Source: Massospora cicadina
Taxonomy: Eukaryota; Entomophthoromycota; Entomophthoromycetes; Entomophthorales; Entomophthoraceae
DNA length: 64,000 bases
Assembly: GCA_022478985.1 (NCBI GenBank)
Contig: JAKSZP010000169.1
Location: 96,438-160,437 of the forward strand
Direction: 5' to 3'
Part shown: positions 48,770 to 60,832 of the stretch, in pieces
Layout of the letters: each line of letters begins with the position of its first letter
Numbering within the stretch: position 1 is the first letter of the stretch
The notes under the pieces: model-generated
Told to the model about the DNA's origin: nothing
Databases searched by the model: none
What the model saw: only the letters and a program-made list of their open reading frames with translations
Program-made: the position numbers and the translations under genes

Positions 48770-51700
48770 TTAACATCGCTGAACTCAATGCCTCGTTGTC
48801 CCAGGCTAGAAAACTGAGTTTTTTAATAAAAAATTATTTGTGGACATTCTGGAAATTCAGGAATCCCACTGTTCACACGGTGCTAAGGACACATGGGCAT
48901 CAATGCTCCTCACCTCTCTTTCTTTTTGGTCACAACATCGTGGGGTGTTTATACATGCATCCTGTAGCTTTAAATTTATACCAAAAATTCATATCTTGAT
49001 GGTCATGTGCTGCCATGTCCTTTTCATGGGATGATGAAGTGCACGCTATAGTTAATGTTTACACCCTATCCTGTGCACGGACTTTCCAAGATTTCCTCTC
49101 AAACATAACTTCCTCCAACTTCCACCTAATCCCTTTGTGTGTGCGACCTGAACTTCTGGCCCAACCTGACCACCAAACGCTGGCCTATAACGCCTAATCC
49201 CTGCAGGGGCATGTCAAACTCATCATTCTAAAATCCACCTGAGGCTTTTTGATACCATCCCTAAGCATGCCCGTTGCTACCCAAAACGTCCCATCCCCAT
49301 GTGCACAACGGTCATCTTTGATCTATGTCCCGCATTGACCTCATTCTTGTCCAATTGAACTTTTTCCCCAGAAGGCACACTTTACAATGACAAAAATTGA
49401 CTTTAACCACAGGATAGTGTCTATATCCTTCACTTTCTAAGCCCAATGGTACAGGCACCAAAATAGTGCAAAATTCTCCTGGCCAAAATCACTTCTGACA
49501 TGTTTTCACCATGGGTGGACACAAAAAGTTTAGCACCTGAGTTTGACACCGTTCTTTGCTAATCCACTTTCTACCTGGTCAACCTTCAAAGAAAAAACCA
49601 TCCTCTAGTCACGCCACATCTTATAGCAACACTATTGGGCTTCCTTGGCAGATATTAAGTGCTCGCAAGTGGAAGTGGACCATGTTGACTACAATGTCCC
49701 CACTGTATGGTACAGTCTAGCATGAGATTATAAGTAGACAGAAGTGACTGCTCATCTCAACGCACTGGTAAGACAACACAAACATTTTGTTTGTGGTCAG
49801 TACAAAACAAAAAATTAAACGGTGGGTGACACATACTCCACCTTTTTTCCACAAGATTCTTTGAACCTTGAAAGAGCTTGCCTGCACACAGGCGAGTCGG
49901 CCAGATAACTCCATCACAGACACAACAGCTGATGTGGCAGTTGAAATTCAAAACTTTTTCTTAGAACTGTATAAGTCCAAACCAGTCAAAACTGCCAAAA
50001 TTGATGAGTTTCTAGAGGGTGCAAATACCCAACCATTTCCTGCTACCCAGAGTTAATAAATTTAATTACTAGAGATGAACTCTGGTTTACTGTTAATGGT
50101 GCACCTCAAAGGAAATGCCAGGTCCAGATAGGATTCCATATGAGCTCTATAAAACAAATTTTAATTATTTTCTCCTCACTAATGCCTGCAACAATGAGCA
50201 AATGCCTTTTATATACGCGCCTCCTTCCTGGGGGCCAGGAGGCATATGTTATAACGCTGTATAAGAAAGGGGATAAGCTGGACTTGACGAGTTAGCGCCC
50301 ATATCACTTAATAATAAAGTTTTTGTTATACACTAAAATTATGGCCAACAACCTAGGTGAAGTTGCTTCTAAACTAATCTCCTCTGAGAAGTTCATTTTA
50401 TCCCCAAGCAATCAATATGGGACAACATACACACCGTAGCCAATGTCTGCCAATCCTTGGCTACTGGGAGCTTGTATTTTTAGACCAACAAAAAGCTTCT
50501 GATAGGGTCAACTGGGATTACCTCAAAGCCTGCCTCCACTTATTCCACCTCTCCACCACTTCATAAATTGGGGGATGTTGCTCACGGAGCTGCCACAGTG
50601 TCTTTGCATGGCCCTAGTTTCCTCACTGATATGGTTAACACTCAAAAGTCTTCCACCAAGGGGACCCTTTAAGTCCATGCTTATACAACTTCAGCCTCGA
50701 CCCACTGTTATGCAATGTAGATGCCAGCCTTGCTGGTGTCCATGTGGAACGCCAAGCACCTGTTAGGATGATGGCATTCAAGGACGAATGTGTGTTTGGG
50801 GTGTCTAAAAACCCTGATGCATGAGCGTGGAGGCAAAAAGCCAGGATAACACCAGTGTCAGTAACGCCGCCCTTAATGCCTCTAAAATTGAAATCATTTT
50901 CCTTGACCAGTACCAAGCCCGCTGGTCACCAGCGCACCTTAGTTAGGCTGCTTTAGCAGCTAGCTCTCTGGTTTTCTTGTCCAGCCCACCCCATAATGCC
51001 CCTCCTGAGCTCCCTTTTGTTCCAAGACCCACTGCTGGTATGGTGGGCCATTTGGGAGTGTGGCCTGAGGTGAGAGAGCTCACCTCATTGGTAATGGAGC
51101 ATCACATACTAGAAAATATCATGGAGCACATCGCCTCCCTTAGAGCCCAACAGACTACCCTCACATGCCAGATCGTACTTTCCAACTCTATGCTCCTATA
51201 GAAAGTCGGGATTGTGGCCCATGCTATCGCCTTTTCCCCTCTTTCTTCACCTCTTTGTATGCCCTCCTACAAGGGTGGCTTTGGTTAGGACGCCCTACCC
51301 CATTGCGCCTGGATGTCATGTTTGGTCCTCACCATAGTGGTGGTATGGGCCTGCTCAACTTCGAGGCCCATGCCACCAAAGTACTTGGCACCTGGATCGC
51401 TGCTGTCACCAACCCCGCACTCTCAGACCATCACTGGTCACGGGTGGCCTACTCCAATTTAAACCGCGCCATTGCCTCCACAATCCTAACCACCCCCATT
51501 ATCTGTTTAAATATCTTTTTACTCATCCCTCTACTGCAGGCCCTAATGGTATGCCGCCCCACTTCAAATAAATTCTCCTCTTTATGCGGAGTGCCAAGTG
51601 GAGAATCAGTATCATTGGTCACACTGCCCAGAGGTGTCGCAAGACTCTCCATTCTAAGAAAGAAGTCCGTGGGCAAGTCTTTTTAAACAACCTGGATACC

Positions 51701-52229
51701 ACAATGTCTCACCTTCATTGCCCGTGTGGTTTATCTTGACAAGCTGGTCATCCCATACTCTCTGGAGACCCAAAGGACATTGGTGGAACACATCATCCTC
51801 TGTTACAACCCCAGAGTCTCGCTCATGTGTTTAGATCCCTGAAAAGGTGTACTTTACTGCTGAGAGGTCCGATACCTCTCAGTCTTCATGCATTGTGTGT
51901 AGTCAATAAGGATTATTAGTCCATCATTTGAAAGATTGCCCACCATCACAGGAGATCTGGTGGGATGTTATTTACCTTTTTTGACAGTAGCGAGTACAGG
52001 CTTTCAGCCTGTCTAAGAAATTTTTTATCTTTATCATGAACTACCCTATTCATCCTTCTCTCACGCCCTAATTGTTACAATAGCATTTTGGATATTCCAC
52101 ACAATTGTCCTCGAAGCATTTTCTGGCACTACCCCCACCCTCCATGAAGCTGTGCGTCACTTCCACTCTCACCTTACAGTTCACTTCCAGGCTTTGTTGT
52201 TTGGCCACCTTCCATCCCTCCTCCTCTGA
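48770..52229 (+). pseudogene. LINE ORF2 of L1-b (heavily broken)
   Basis: The endonuclease opens near 48770 with NIAELNASLSQARKLSFL and VDILEIQESHCSH. Reverse-transcriptase pieces include MPGPDRIPYELYK (about 50120), SNQYGTTYTP-like and FLDQQKAS-like parts (50400-50510) and the active-site region near 50780, which reads AFKDECVFG where L1-c has AFADDCVVG, so the catalytic Asp pair is lost. The C-terminal part (51040-51440) reads HLGVWPEVRELTSLVMEHHI and FGPHHSGGMGLLNFEAHATK. The stop at 52229 corresponds to the ORF2 end of the other copies. Confidence 0.78.
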
Positions 52230-52394
52230 TTGGTGTCATCCTGGTTCCCCATCTGATTCCTCTCATCAGACTCTTTCCTTCATTCATGTTCAGTTTCAGC
52301 ACAGGCCTCACCTGACAATCCTCTTCTTCCTTCCACTGACGGTCCTGCTAGCAATAGGAGGTAACTTTGGCTCCTCTGGGGTGCCCTTATGGTT

Positions 52395-53055
52395 TTATAC
52401 AAATACAAGTCCGATGTAAAAAAATAGTGGTTCAGAGTTAAATGCTGATAAAATAGGCTAAAAGTCCCTGGTTATTTCCTGGTGGTAACCATCAAATAAA
52501 GTAACACTTCTAATAATTTTTGGGCAAACAAAATGAGTTTGGGGGTCAGATTGCACCAAATCATCGCCTAAAATTGGTGAGCTCATATGAGGCTCCTCTC
52601 CAGGACTCCTCTATTTTGGTACAACTTACATTTCGGAGACTGGCCCCTTTTATAGGGTCAGAGGAGGTCTAAACATGTGCAAAAATATTCCCAACAAATG
52701 ATTGTAAAATATATCAAAACCCTAACTCACGGATCTAAATTGCCTGTCATCGCCCTCCATCAGCTGTTTCCTGAAGTAAGTTAAGTTTCAAATAATCTAA
52801 TAGGTCAACTGCCCATATTACCTAATTCACAATTTACTAAGCCATATGAACTTTGAGCCTTAACACTTTAAATACTAAATATCAACTTATGAAGAGGGGT
52901 TTTTACCCCACGGTTACTAATAAACATACAAAAATACAACTTTTCTATTATTTTAGTGGTTATTTATTTTTTATTATAAGTGGTACAATCCCCTAAGTGT
53001 TGGAGTTTAGGCCCTTAATGCACCAGCGATCCTAATAACATCCTTTAATCTAACA
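52395..53055. repeat. probable solo LTR inside L1-b
   Basis: This 661-bp stretch interrupts the L1-b 3' UTR when compared with L1-a and L1-c. It is flanked by TGGTT on both sides (52390-52394 and 53056-53060), a possible 5-bp target duplication, and ends in CA. There is no coding frame. Its family is unknown; I did not find a second copy. Confidence 0.45.
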
Positions 53056-53218
53056 TGGTTTCTTGGTCTTATGTTGTTGATGTTTACTGGAAGTTTCCAT
53101 CCCATGTTCAGCCTTCCTCAAATAAAAATAGAATTGGGAACCAAGGCGAGAATCTAAGAGGATTAAACTGTTGCTAATTGCTAGGGGCTCTCAAGCATGA
53201 GGCTCCTAAGTTTTTACA

Positions 53219-55528
53219 TTGGTGATTACTTCAGGGGGTAGTTTTAATAAAAAAATAAATAAAAATAAAAAAAGAAGTCAGATCTAATCAGAATAGTAAA
53301 GGTATAAGTAAACTTAAGAAACTCTGGAATGTGTTGGAAACCATCATTTAAAACGTGTTAAGCTCTGTGGCACAGGCTGATCTTGATGACTTAAAGTAAC
53401 TGGTGATAAAGCCAAGGAAGAGGTTGAGTAGTTGTAATAGGCAATAATGACCTCTGCAGGAAATTTTGTCTCTTTGAAGATAAAATAGGTCATATTAATC
53501 AAGATCATTTTATTTCTTTAGAATGAATGGGAAGTAGACAATAAATCTTTACGCCAGGCTCAAGAGGGCATGGTTTGCATGTGGAAGCATATTGAGGAAT
53601 TAAAGAACCACAGGTGTGATTGCACTCATGTGAAGGTGAACAAAGCTGAATATTTTATACCCAAAATTTCATTTGGGAAGGTAACCTATCAAGAAAGGTG
53701 CCTGGAGCATTTGCTGTTATGTTGGAGATTACTTCTGAGGTTAAACCAATTATTGGTATTGGCCAAGGGATATAATTCAATAGAGAGTCTGAAGTGTTTT
53801 AAAGATATGCTGAAATTTCCAGCTTTTCACCAAGACAACGCGCGAAAGTTTTTCAATTTTTGGTATGACAATGGTTAGGTATGTGAACTTCCAGAAATCA
53901 GTAACCGTTATGAATTGCTTTGACACCAATTGACAGAATCTGGTGTTACCTCACCTTGACAGGGACAATTAGTTGTACTTTGAAACAAAGGACGAGATTA
54001 TGTTGGAGTCTGGAAGCCCTACCTGAATGGACAACCAAGAACAAGAGCTTATGAGCATGCGATTCAGAAGGGATGAAACTCTGGCTATTTTAACTGATTG
54101 AATTTTACAAAGAGTCGCAGTTCCTTGCTTGAAGAAAATACTATCAGATTTTGATACATGAATTGAAAAGAAAGCAGCGCTTTGTCCTTCTGAAACTAGC
54201 AAATATTATCAAATCATCACTGGTACAGCAAACTTCACCTTGGAGATGATATATTAACTTAAGAGGTTGGGAGCAACCTTTTGACTCGCCCAATCAATTT
54301 TATGAAGAAATTATGGTAGAGGATGCACAAACTATGGTATAATTTGATGAAAAAGTTCTAGAGAGTAATGAAAGCTCGTTGATCAGCAGAATCAAGCTGT
54401 AATAGAAAAATCCTGATGGATTGTATAGGAAGGATAAATCAACAACAACTCTCAGAGTGTTGGCGCAAAGAAACACTTTGCCACCCAAATGGGTAGAAGA
54501 AAAGTGTACCATTTTTTGAGTTTTGTTCTTCATCAGGAGTAGGATGAAATTGCTTAAATCTTGAAAAGCCTTGCAGATTATATGTGGAATTATTTAGCAT
54601 TGCAAGAGAACCTGTTTCGCTGGATATTTGTTTATAGTGAGGGGTTGGCAGGACTAAATTGGGTTGCAAATGGGTCTGCCATGAGAAGTCTTAAGGCATT
54701 ATATGAAAGTGAAGCGGGAAGTCAACTAATACAGAGATAATGGATGAGGTCAACCAATATTAAAAAAGCAACTAATATATGAGGCAAGAAATTAAAGACA
54801 TATGTCAGACATTTACAAGCCTGAGGTATGGAAAAGAGTGGTTTTGAGGTATGGGAAGACCAAAATGGCCAAAAGACCTTGGTCAATTCTTGGTGGAACC
54901 CTATTAATTGGGGTAAAACTTTTAATACTAATATTAATAAAACTTGGGCAAATACCATGAGTCCGACTGTTCGGATTGCACTGACTATGCAGCAAATTCA
55001 GGGGAGTCCCTTGGAAGCTCTTTCCCCAGCCACTGTCAGTTTAGTTCACATCCTCTCACAATGACCAGCCTCTTTTATAGGGTTGGTGGGGGCTCCTCAG
55101 GGCGAAAAGATTTTCCCCCTTTCTGATTGGGTCCAATAAAATAAATCCCTTCCAAATGGTTTTGTTTTCTTGACAGTTACATTCCCGCCAGCCCTTGCAT
55201 TGAAGCGATGTGAGTCCAAACTAACAAATAGGCCGCTTTTGAATATTTCCTAATTTGGACAGCACCAATCAATCTGAACTTGAGGCATGAATAGTCTAAA
55301 TTACAATTATCTGTGAGTCTTAAACTAACTGATAGGCTACTTTTGAATCTTTTCTAATTCAGAAAGCACCAAGAAATCCAAGCCTAAACTATGAATCGTT
55401 TAATTATCACTATCACACTATTATCAAGCTTAGCTTTTTTTTCTGGGCGGCACCTAATAAAAGAAGAAAAACATATAGAACCTTTCTTTTTATCAAAGTG
55501 CCTGGTTATATTATTTTATATTTTGATA
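53219..55528 (+). pseudogene. gag-like internal region of GY-4
   Basis: The primer site TGGTGATTACTTCAGGGGGT begins at 53220. After about 350 nt of AT-rich leader, open pieces appear at 53570-53878 and 54828-55064, with weaker ones between. The last reads WWNPINWGKTFNTNINKTWA and MSPTVRIALTMQQIQGSPLE. I recognise no catalytic domain. The position directly after LTR and primer site makes gag the likely identity. Short upstream frames near 55391-55600 are AT-rich and unassigned. Confidence 0.4.
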
Positions 55529-55557
55529 AGTGATAAGAACAGGGACTTTTCTTTCTC

Positions 55558-55577
55558 GTTGCAAACACTTTTGCAAT
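55558..55577 (+). other. 5'-end hairpin of L1-c
   Basis: GTTGCAAA-CACT-TTTGCAAT, an 8-bp stem with a CACT loop, 15 nt from the element start. L1-a has GTTGCAAT-CACT-ATTGCAAC, so the pair next to the loop changed on both sides. Confidence 0.6.
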
Positions 55578-55637
55578 CTATTCAATTCAAAACTAAATCT
55601 AGTTTGATAATATCACAGAGGAGATTAGTATGTGCCC

Positions 55638-57078
55638 ATGTCAGGGAGCAGTTGGGCAAGCAAGGTAAGAGGAGCAGGCGGAAGGCCCGCGGCCTCCAAC
55701 GTTCAAAAACGCCCTGGAGAATCCGGCAGAATAGACAAAAACCTCAAAAAACTGGTGGTCACAATTTCTCCGGAGATACTTGCGTGGCAAGCATGATGCA
55801 ACCAGTACATCAACATGCCACACTCCCAGCCACTTTCATTGGTGGAATTTGGAGTCCGTGTGTATCTGGACCTCCAAAAAACGGCCTTATGGGAAAAATT
55901 TTGTGAAGATGTACATAAAATTTTCCTGACCGCGGTGTACGTTGCACCTCACTCCATGTTGCACGGTTGGCTGGACCTAGGTTTTTAAAGCAAAATAGCA
56001 GCAGATGAGGCTGCAGTGGTGCGCATAGTGGTTGACCTCCCCAAAGGGCAACAGGTCGTCGAAACCAAATGCACCAGATGGACAAAATCAAGCCAGATTT
56101 TCCTCACGTTTGACTTTTAGCCTACTATGGTAAAATGTGACATTTTGAAGCAACACCTGAAAGATGGTCTCGCTGTATATGGCGAAATACAATCTTTCAA
56201 AATGCAACAATTCACACTGATGCCACACCTATGCACCGGTAAAGCCATTGCAGTATAGACTCCAACTGAGGAGATCGCAATGGACCTAACCCAGATACCA
56301 CACTCTACTTTTATCGATATCACAGGGCATATCACCCACCCATTCCAGGTAACCGTGGACAGCGCGCCCCCCATTTGCACCCACTGTGATGCATTCAGCC
56401 ATAAGGTGCACGCATGCCCCATCAAGGAGGGCGTCACATTCCAAGAGCACCCCTCTGTGGCCATGGCCAGCGGAGAGTTGCACTACAAACCAACCGCAAG
56501 CACCAAGGAGGCTTTCCCATGAGGAGCACAAGGCTGCTACCTATTGGTAAAGCCCATCTCCCTGCAGGAGCGAAAGAAGGCCAAGCAGGCCCATAGGGCT
56601 GCAGCCAAGGAAGCGGCCAAGGCCACCACTGCCATCCCATACTCATAACGCCAGGAGGACATGGGGACCTTCGCAGCAGAAGCAACTCAGGAATCCATCA
56701 TCCAATCAGATTGGGAAGCTCATGCCGAGTGGGCCACTCAATCCGAGGATCCAATGGGAGATTCGATCTCACCCAATTGCTGCACCCAAGCTCCGGTTGA
56801 AACTGACTTGGGACCTATCCCAACTGAAAATTTTTTTTGACCCACTCGATGGTGCACCAAACTCATCCGCACCGCAAAAAATTCGTCTGACATCAGGAAA
56901 ACTAAAAGTGAAGGCCAAAGCCAACGCGACTCTTTCCACAAAAATTAACAAAAATCCCAATAGCATTGCTGCTAACACCCGTGCTGCTGTGAAAGCCTGT
57001 GGGGACCTTGAAGAGGCTGGTGGGCCTGGGGGCCCACCCCTCACACCTAAGGTGCGAAAGGGGAAACCTTCACTCTAG
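55638..57078 (+). pseudogene. LINE ORF1 of L1-c
   Basis: ATG at 55638 reads MSGSSWASKVRGAGGRPAAS. Later blocks: SMLHGWLDLGF (about 55965), LKQHLKDGLAVYGEIQSFKM (about 56150), LTQIPHSTFIDITGHITHPF and then the intact knuckle CTHCDAFSHKVHACP (C-x2-C-x4-H-x4-C, about 56378-56420), an Ala/Lys-rich helix (AHRAAAKEAAKATTAIPYS, about 56590) and a basic tail ending at TAG 57076-57078. It is broken by a TGA near 55790, several other stops and at least two indels. The product would bind element RNA and accompany ORF2. Confidence 0.85.
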
Positions 57079-57080
57079 GG

Positions 57081-60000
57081 ATGATGAATATCGCTGGACT
57101 CAAGGCCTCACCGTCCTGGGCTAGGAAACTGAGTTTTTTACAACACAATTTACCCGTGGATATCCTGGCCATCCAAGAGTCCCACTGTCCACAAGTTTCC
57201 TAGGAAGCTTGGAAAACAATGCTCCTCCCATCCCTATCCTTTTGGTCAATGCACTGTGGGGTGCTAATTCAGAAAAATAATTTTTTCAAATTCATATCCT
57301 CAGAAACATTCCTAAATGGCTGAGTGCTCATCATCACTTTCTCATGGGCTGACAGCGCATGCAATTGTCAACATCTATGCCTAAATGGTGCACACAAGCG
57401 TCAGGAATTTTTCTCGTTGGTCAAATCCCTCCCGCTACCCCCTGATTCTTTCCTAGTTGGTGACATGAACTGTTGGCTAACCTCACCAATGGACCGGTGG
57501 CCTCCCTCACCCCATGCCCCACAGGGTCATGTAGAACTACGCATTCTAAAAGCCACCCTTGGGTTAATGGATGTGCTGCCACGACATGCCCCACTTCTCA
57601 AAAACATGACGTGTCCCCACGTCCACAATGGCCAATTAAGGTCCATGACCCACATCGACCTTATTCTAATGCTGGCGAAATTCCAACCCCACATCTCCCA
57701 CTTCAAAACAACAAAAATGGAATTCTCCGACCACCGACTAGTCTCAATAACCTACCACCTACCCGTCACAGTTGCAAAGGCCCCACATTGGTGCAAAATC
57801 CACCCCCCCCGAGCTCGCATCACCAGGATTTTCCATGTGGGTGGAAGAGGCAACTTTGGCAAAATCATTTGTTGCACCGTTTTGCATGGACCCCATTTCC
57901 ACATGGGCATCTTTCAAGGAGGACACCATCCGCCACTATTGCCATCTCTCCTCCAGACGCTCATGAGCCACATCAGCGGTTATCTCGTGAACTCTGGCAG
58001 AATTGGCCCACTTGAAGTCCAACATTCCAGCCACAGGATACAGCCCTGCATTGGACCAGAAGTGGGCGGAGGCAGCCGCCCACCTCAACGCACTCGAAAG
58101 GCAACACAAACATTGGGTTTGTGTCCAATACAGGGCCACATGCATCACTAAAGGTGACAAGTGCACCGCATACTTCTTTAAAAAAATCCTTGCACCACGC
58201 CAGAGCGTGGCCTGCACACAGGTGTGAAGATCGGATAATTCCATTGTGGACACACTGGCCAATGTGGCAATTGAAATGCAAAAATATTACTCCAAGTTAT
58301 ACTATGCTGACCCAATTCAGCTGGCTGAAGTGGTGGAATTTATTGACCGAGCCCACATCCACTCCATTTTCTGATACCCGGAAATAATGAATTTAATTAC
58401 TCCAAACGAATTATGGACAGCCATTCGTGGTGTGCCAAACTGAAAATGCCCAGGCCCAGATGGCATTTCCATATGAGTTCTACAAAAAATATTTCAAATA
58501 TATATTCCCATTGCTGCTAGCCTCACTCAACCAAAGCCTGTTGGAAACGCGCCTCCTACCAGGAGAACAAGAGGCCTTTACTGTCACACTCTTCAAGAAA
58601 GGGGATAGGCTTGACTTAGCCAACTGGCGCCCCATTTCTCTAACAAACACAGACACCAAAATTTTAACCAAAATCATGGCTAACCGTTTAGGGACTGTAG
58701 CATCTGTCACCATCTCCCCAGAACAATTCGGTTTCATCCCCAGAAGGTCGATTTGGGATAACGTGCACTCAGTGGCTAATGTGTGTCAGTCCACAGCCTC
58801 TGGGGCACTTGTATTCTTGGACCAACAAAAGGCCTATGATAGAGTAAACTGGGAATACCTAAGGGCCTGCCTCCATCAATTCCGCCTACCCCCCGCTTCA
58901 TAAAAGGGTAATGCTGCTCATGGAATCTGCGACAATGGCAGTGCATGGCCCAGGCTTCCTAACGGAAGTAGTCCGCCCTCAAAGGGGCTTGCGACAAGGG
59001 GACCCCCTCAGCTCACTCTTATACAACTTCAGCCTTGACCCACTACTGCAAAATGTGAATGCCCAACTCACTGGGGTCCATGTGCCAGGCCAAACCCCAG
59101 TCAAGATGATGGCATTTGCAGATGATTGCGTGGTGGGGGTGTCTAATAACAAAGATGCACGTGCGCTTGAAGCCCTCATCCAGGAATATTCCCGGGTAAG
59201 CAACGCGGCACTGAACGCCTCCATAACCGAAATCATCCTCCTTGGTCGGTTTTAGAACTGCTGGGCCCCAGCAATTAGTTCCCAACCTGGCCCATCTGCT
59301 CGCCCACGTCCACGCCTTACTAACTCAACACAAACCGCTCCACTGGTGCTCCCCTTCATGCCACGTCCTACCATAGGACTGGTGCGCCATCTGGGCGTGT
59401 GGATAGAGGCAGGCGGATATGCATCAGCAGTAATGGAGTGCCATATACTGGACAACGTGATGAAGCGAATCGCCTCTCTCAGAGCCCACCCTACTACCCT
59501 CACCGGCGGGGTTGTTCTAGCCAGCTCTATGCTCCTATCCAAAGTCTGGTTCGGAGCCCACGCCATCCCCTTCTCCCCAAGCTTCTTCAAAAACCCTGTA
59601 TGCTTTGCTGCAAGGATGGCTTTGGTCAGGCCGCCCTCCACCAGTATGGCTAGAGGTCATGTTTGGCCCTCATCATCAAGGTGGCATGGGCCTGCTTGAC
59701 TTCAAAGCCCATGCTGCCAAGATCCTGGGCACCTGGATCGCGGCCATCACCGCTCCTACACTCCCATCCCAACACTTGTCCCGCGCGGCCCGCTCCAACC
59801 TCTCCTGAGCCTTGGGCCTCAACAATCCATCAAACCCCCACTCCCTGCTGAAATACCTCTCATCACACACATCAGCCGCAGGTCCTCACGGTACTAAAAC
59901 CCACTACAAACGAATCCTACTCTCCATGCGAAGTGCAGAGTGGAGAATTCGTATTAGTGGACATACAACCCGAAGAGGCCGCCCCTCTCCTCAGTTCACA

Positions 60001-60572
60001 CAAGTGGTACAGGGGCTACCCATCCATGATGGCGTGATCCCCATTCGGCCCCATGTCCTATCCAGGGTGGACTACCTGAACATGATGGACATCCCTTATT
60101 CCACTGAGACCCAAAAGACTATCTGGAAATACGCACACCATCCTCTGTTGCAGCCTCAAGTCCGCTCCCATGTGTGGCGCTGCCTGAGGCGAATGTATCG
60201 TACAGCTGAGCGCTCTAACGCTTTACTCTCATCCTGTGTCGTGTGTGGCCAGTATGGAACGCTGTTCCACCGCCTGGAGAAGACCCCACCTCTAAAGCGA
60301 TATGGCGCGAAGTTCAACGTCTGCTGGGCCAGGATCAAACGCATCCCTTCAGTCTGTTAAGAGATATGTTTGCTTCATCAATGGCCTCCCCCCTTCCACC
60401 CTCCCTCCGTGCTCTGGTGGTTGCAATCGCCATGTGGACTATCCACACGATTGTCTTGGATGCCATCGCTGGCTCCATCCCCACCCTCCCAGAAGCTGTC
60501 CACAGATTCCGGTCTCATTTGGTGGACCACTTTCAAGCGTGGATGTTTGGATACCTCCCACCGCGTCGCTGA
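57081..60572 (+). pseudogene. LINE ORF2 (endonuclease-reverse transcriptase) of L1-c
   Basis: It starts at a double ATG two bases after the ORF1 stop (TAGGGATGATG). Endonuclease: DILAIQESHCP (57160), VGDMNCWL (57460), HIDLILM (57650), FSDHRLVSI (57725). Reverse transcriptase: LANWRPISLTNTDTKILTK (58615), ISPEQFGFIPRRSIWDNVHS (58710), FLDQQKAYDRVNW (58815), RQGDPLSSLLYNF (58995), catalytic MAFADDCVVG (about 59115). C-terminal: RHLGVWIEAGGYASAVMECH (59385), FGPHHQGGMGLLDFKAHAAK (59670), knuckle CVVCGQYGTLFHRLEKTP (60235-60290, last Cys changed to Thr), end YLPPRR (60570). About 1,160 codons with frame breaks near 57330, 58440, 58900, 59250 and others. No RNase H seen. Confidence 0.92.
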
Positions 60573-60832
60573 CAGCTGGTCTCCTCCTGGTCCCAGTATG
60601 GTTCATCAAATCAGACCCCTTCCTCCACATGTGCTCAATAGTGGCTACGGCCCCTTCACACGTTCCCTCCCCATTCCCCATAAGTGGCGTTCCCGCTGGC
60701 AACAAGAGATAGCATCGCTTCTCTGGGGTGCCTCCCCTGGTACTAATTTTTTCTTTCCTGAGTCATATTTGGAAGTGTCCGTCCCATGGTCAGCCTTCCC
60801 CGCAATAAATTTAAGATTAGTGATAAGAACAG

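Larger units (their letters stand above)
47256..53130 (+). mobile_element. L1-b: older LINE copy in the GY-4 5' LTR
   Basis: A plus-strand LINE with target duplication GAAGTGGGAACCAAAG (47241-47256) and GAATTGGGAACCAAGG (53131-53146), 14 of 16 identical. The GY-4 3' LTR shows one copy of this target (GAATTGATAGCCAAG near 62672), which confirms the insertion. It is more diverged than L1-a and L1-c. ORF1 starts at 47349 and ORF2 ends at 52229. A 0.66-kb insert (52395-53055) interrupts its 3' UTR, after which the LINE tail (CCATCCCATGTTCAGCCTTC) resumes at 53098. Confidence 0.9.
35618..53218 (+). repeat. 5' LTR of GY-4, in three pieces
   Basis: The pieces are 35618-35676, 46468-47255 and 53147-53218. 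Laid end to end they follow the 3' LTR: TTACCCAGTTGCTTAGATTA against TTACCCAGTGGCTTAAATTA, then TTCGCCATGGTTAAT, TTGCAGGGCTGGAAGGCA, AATGTGGATTTAAG-like and CAACGCAACTATCAAGA blocks, and finally a TGCTAATT...GGCTCCTA...TTTTTACA end. A primer site follows at 53220. Confidence 0.75.
55543..60818 (+). mobile_element. L1-c: best-preserved full-length LINE
   Basis: A plus-strand 5,276-bp LINE with an exact 14-bp target duplication AGTGATAAGAACAG at 55529-55542 and 60819-60832. Organisation: 5' UTR of 95 nt with a hairpin (55558-55577), ORF1 55638-57078, ORF2 57081-60572, 3' UTR of about 246 nt, tail CAATAAATTTAAGATT. It is closely similar to L1-a on the opposite strand 45 kb away. It lies in the internal region of GY-4. 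Its exact duplication makes it one of the younger insertions here. Confidence 0.95.

Noticed and set aside
55391..55906. A 171-codon plus-strand protein
   Set aside because: It crosses the 5' boundary of L1-c at 55543, so it joins unrelated sequence and the LINE 5' UTR by chance.
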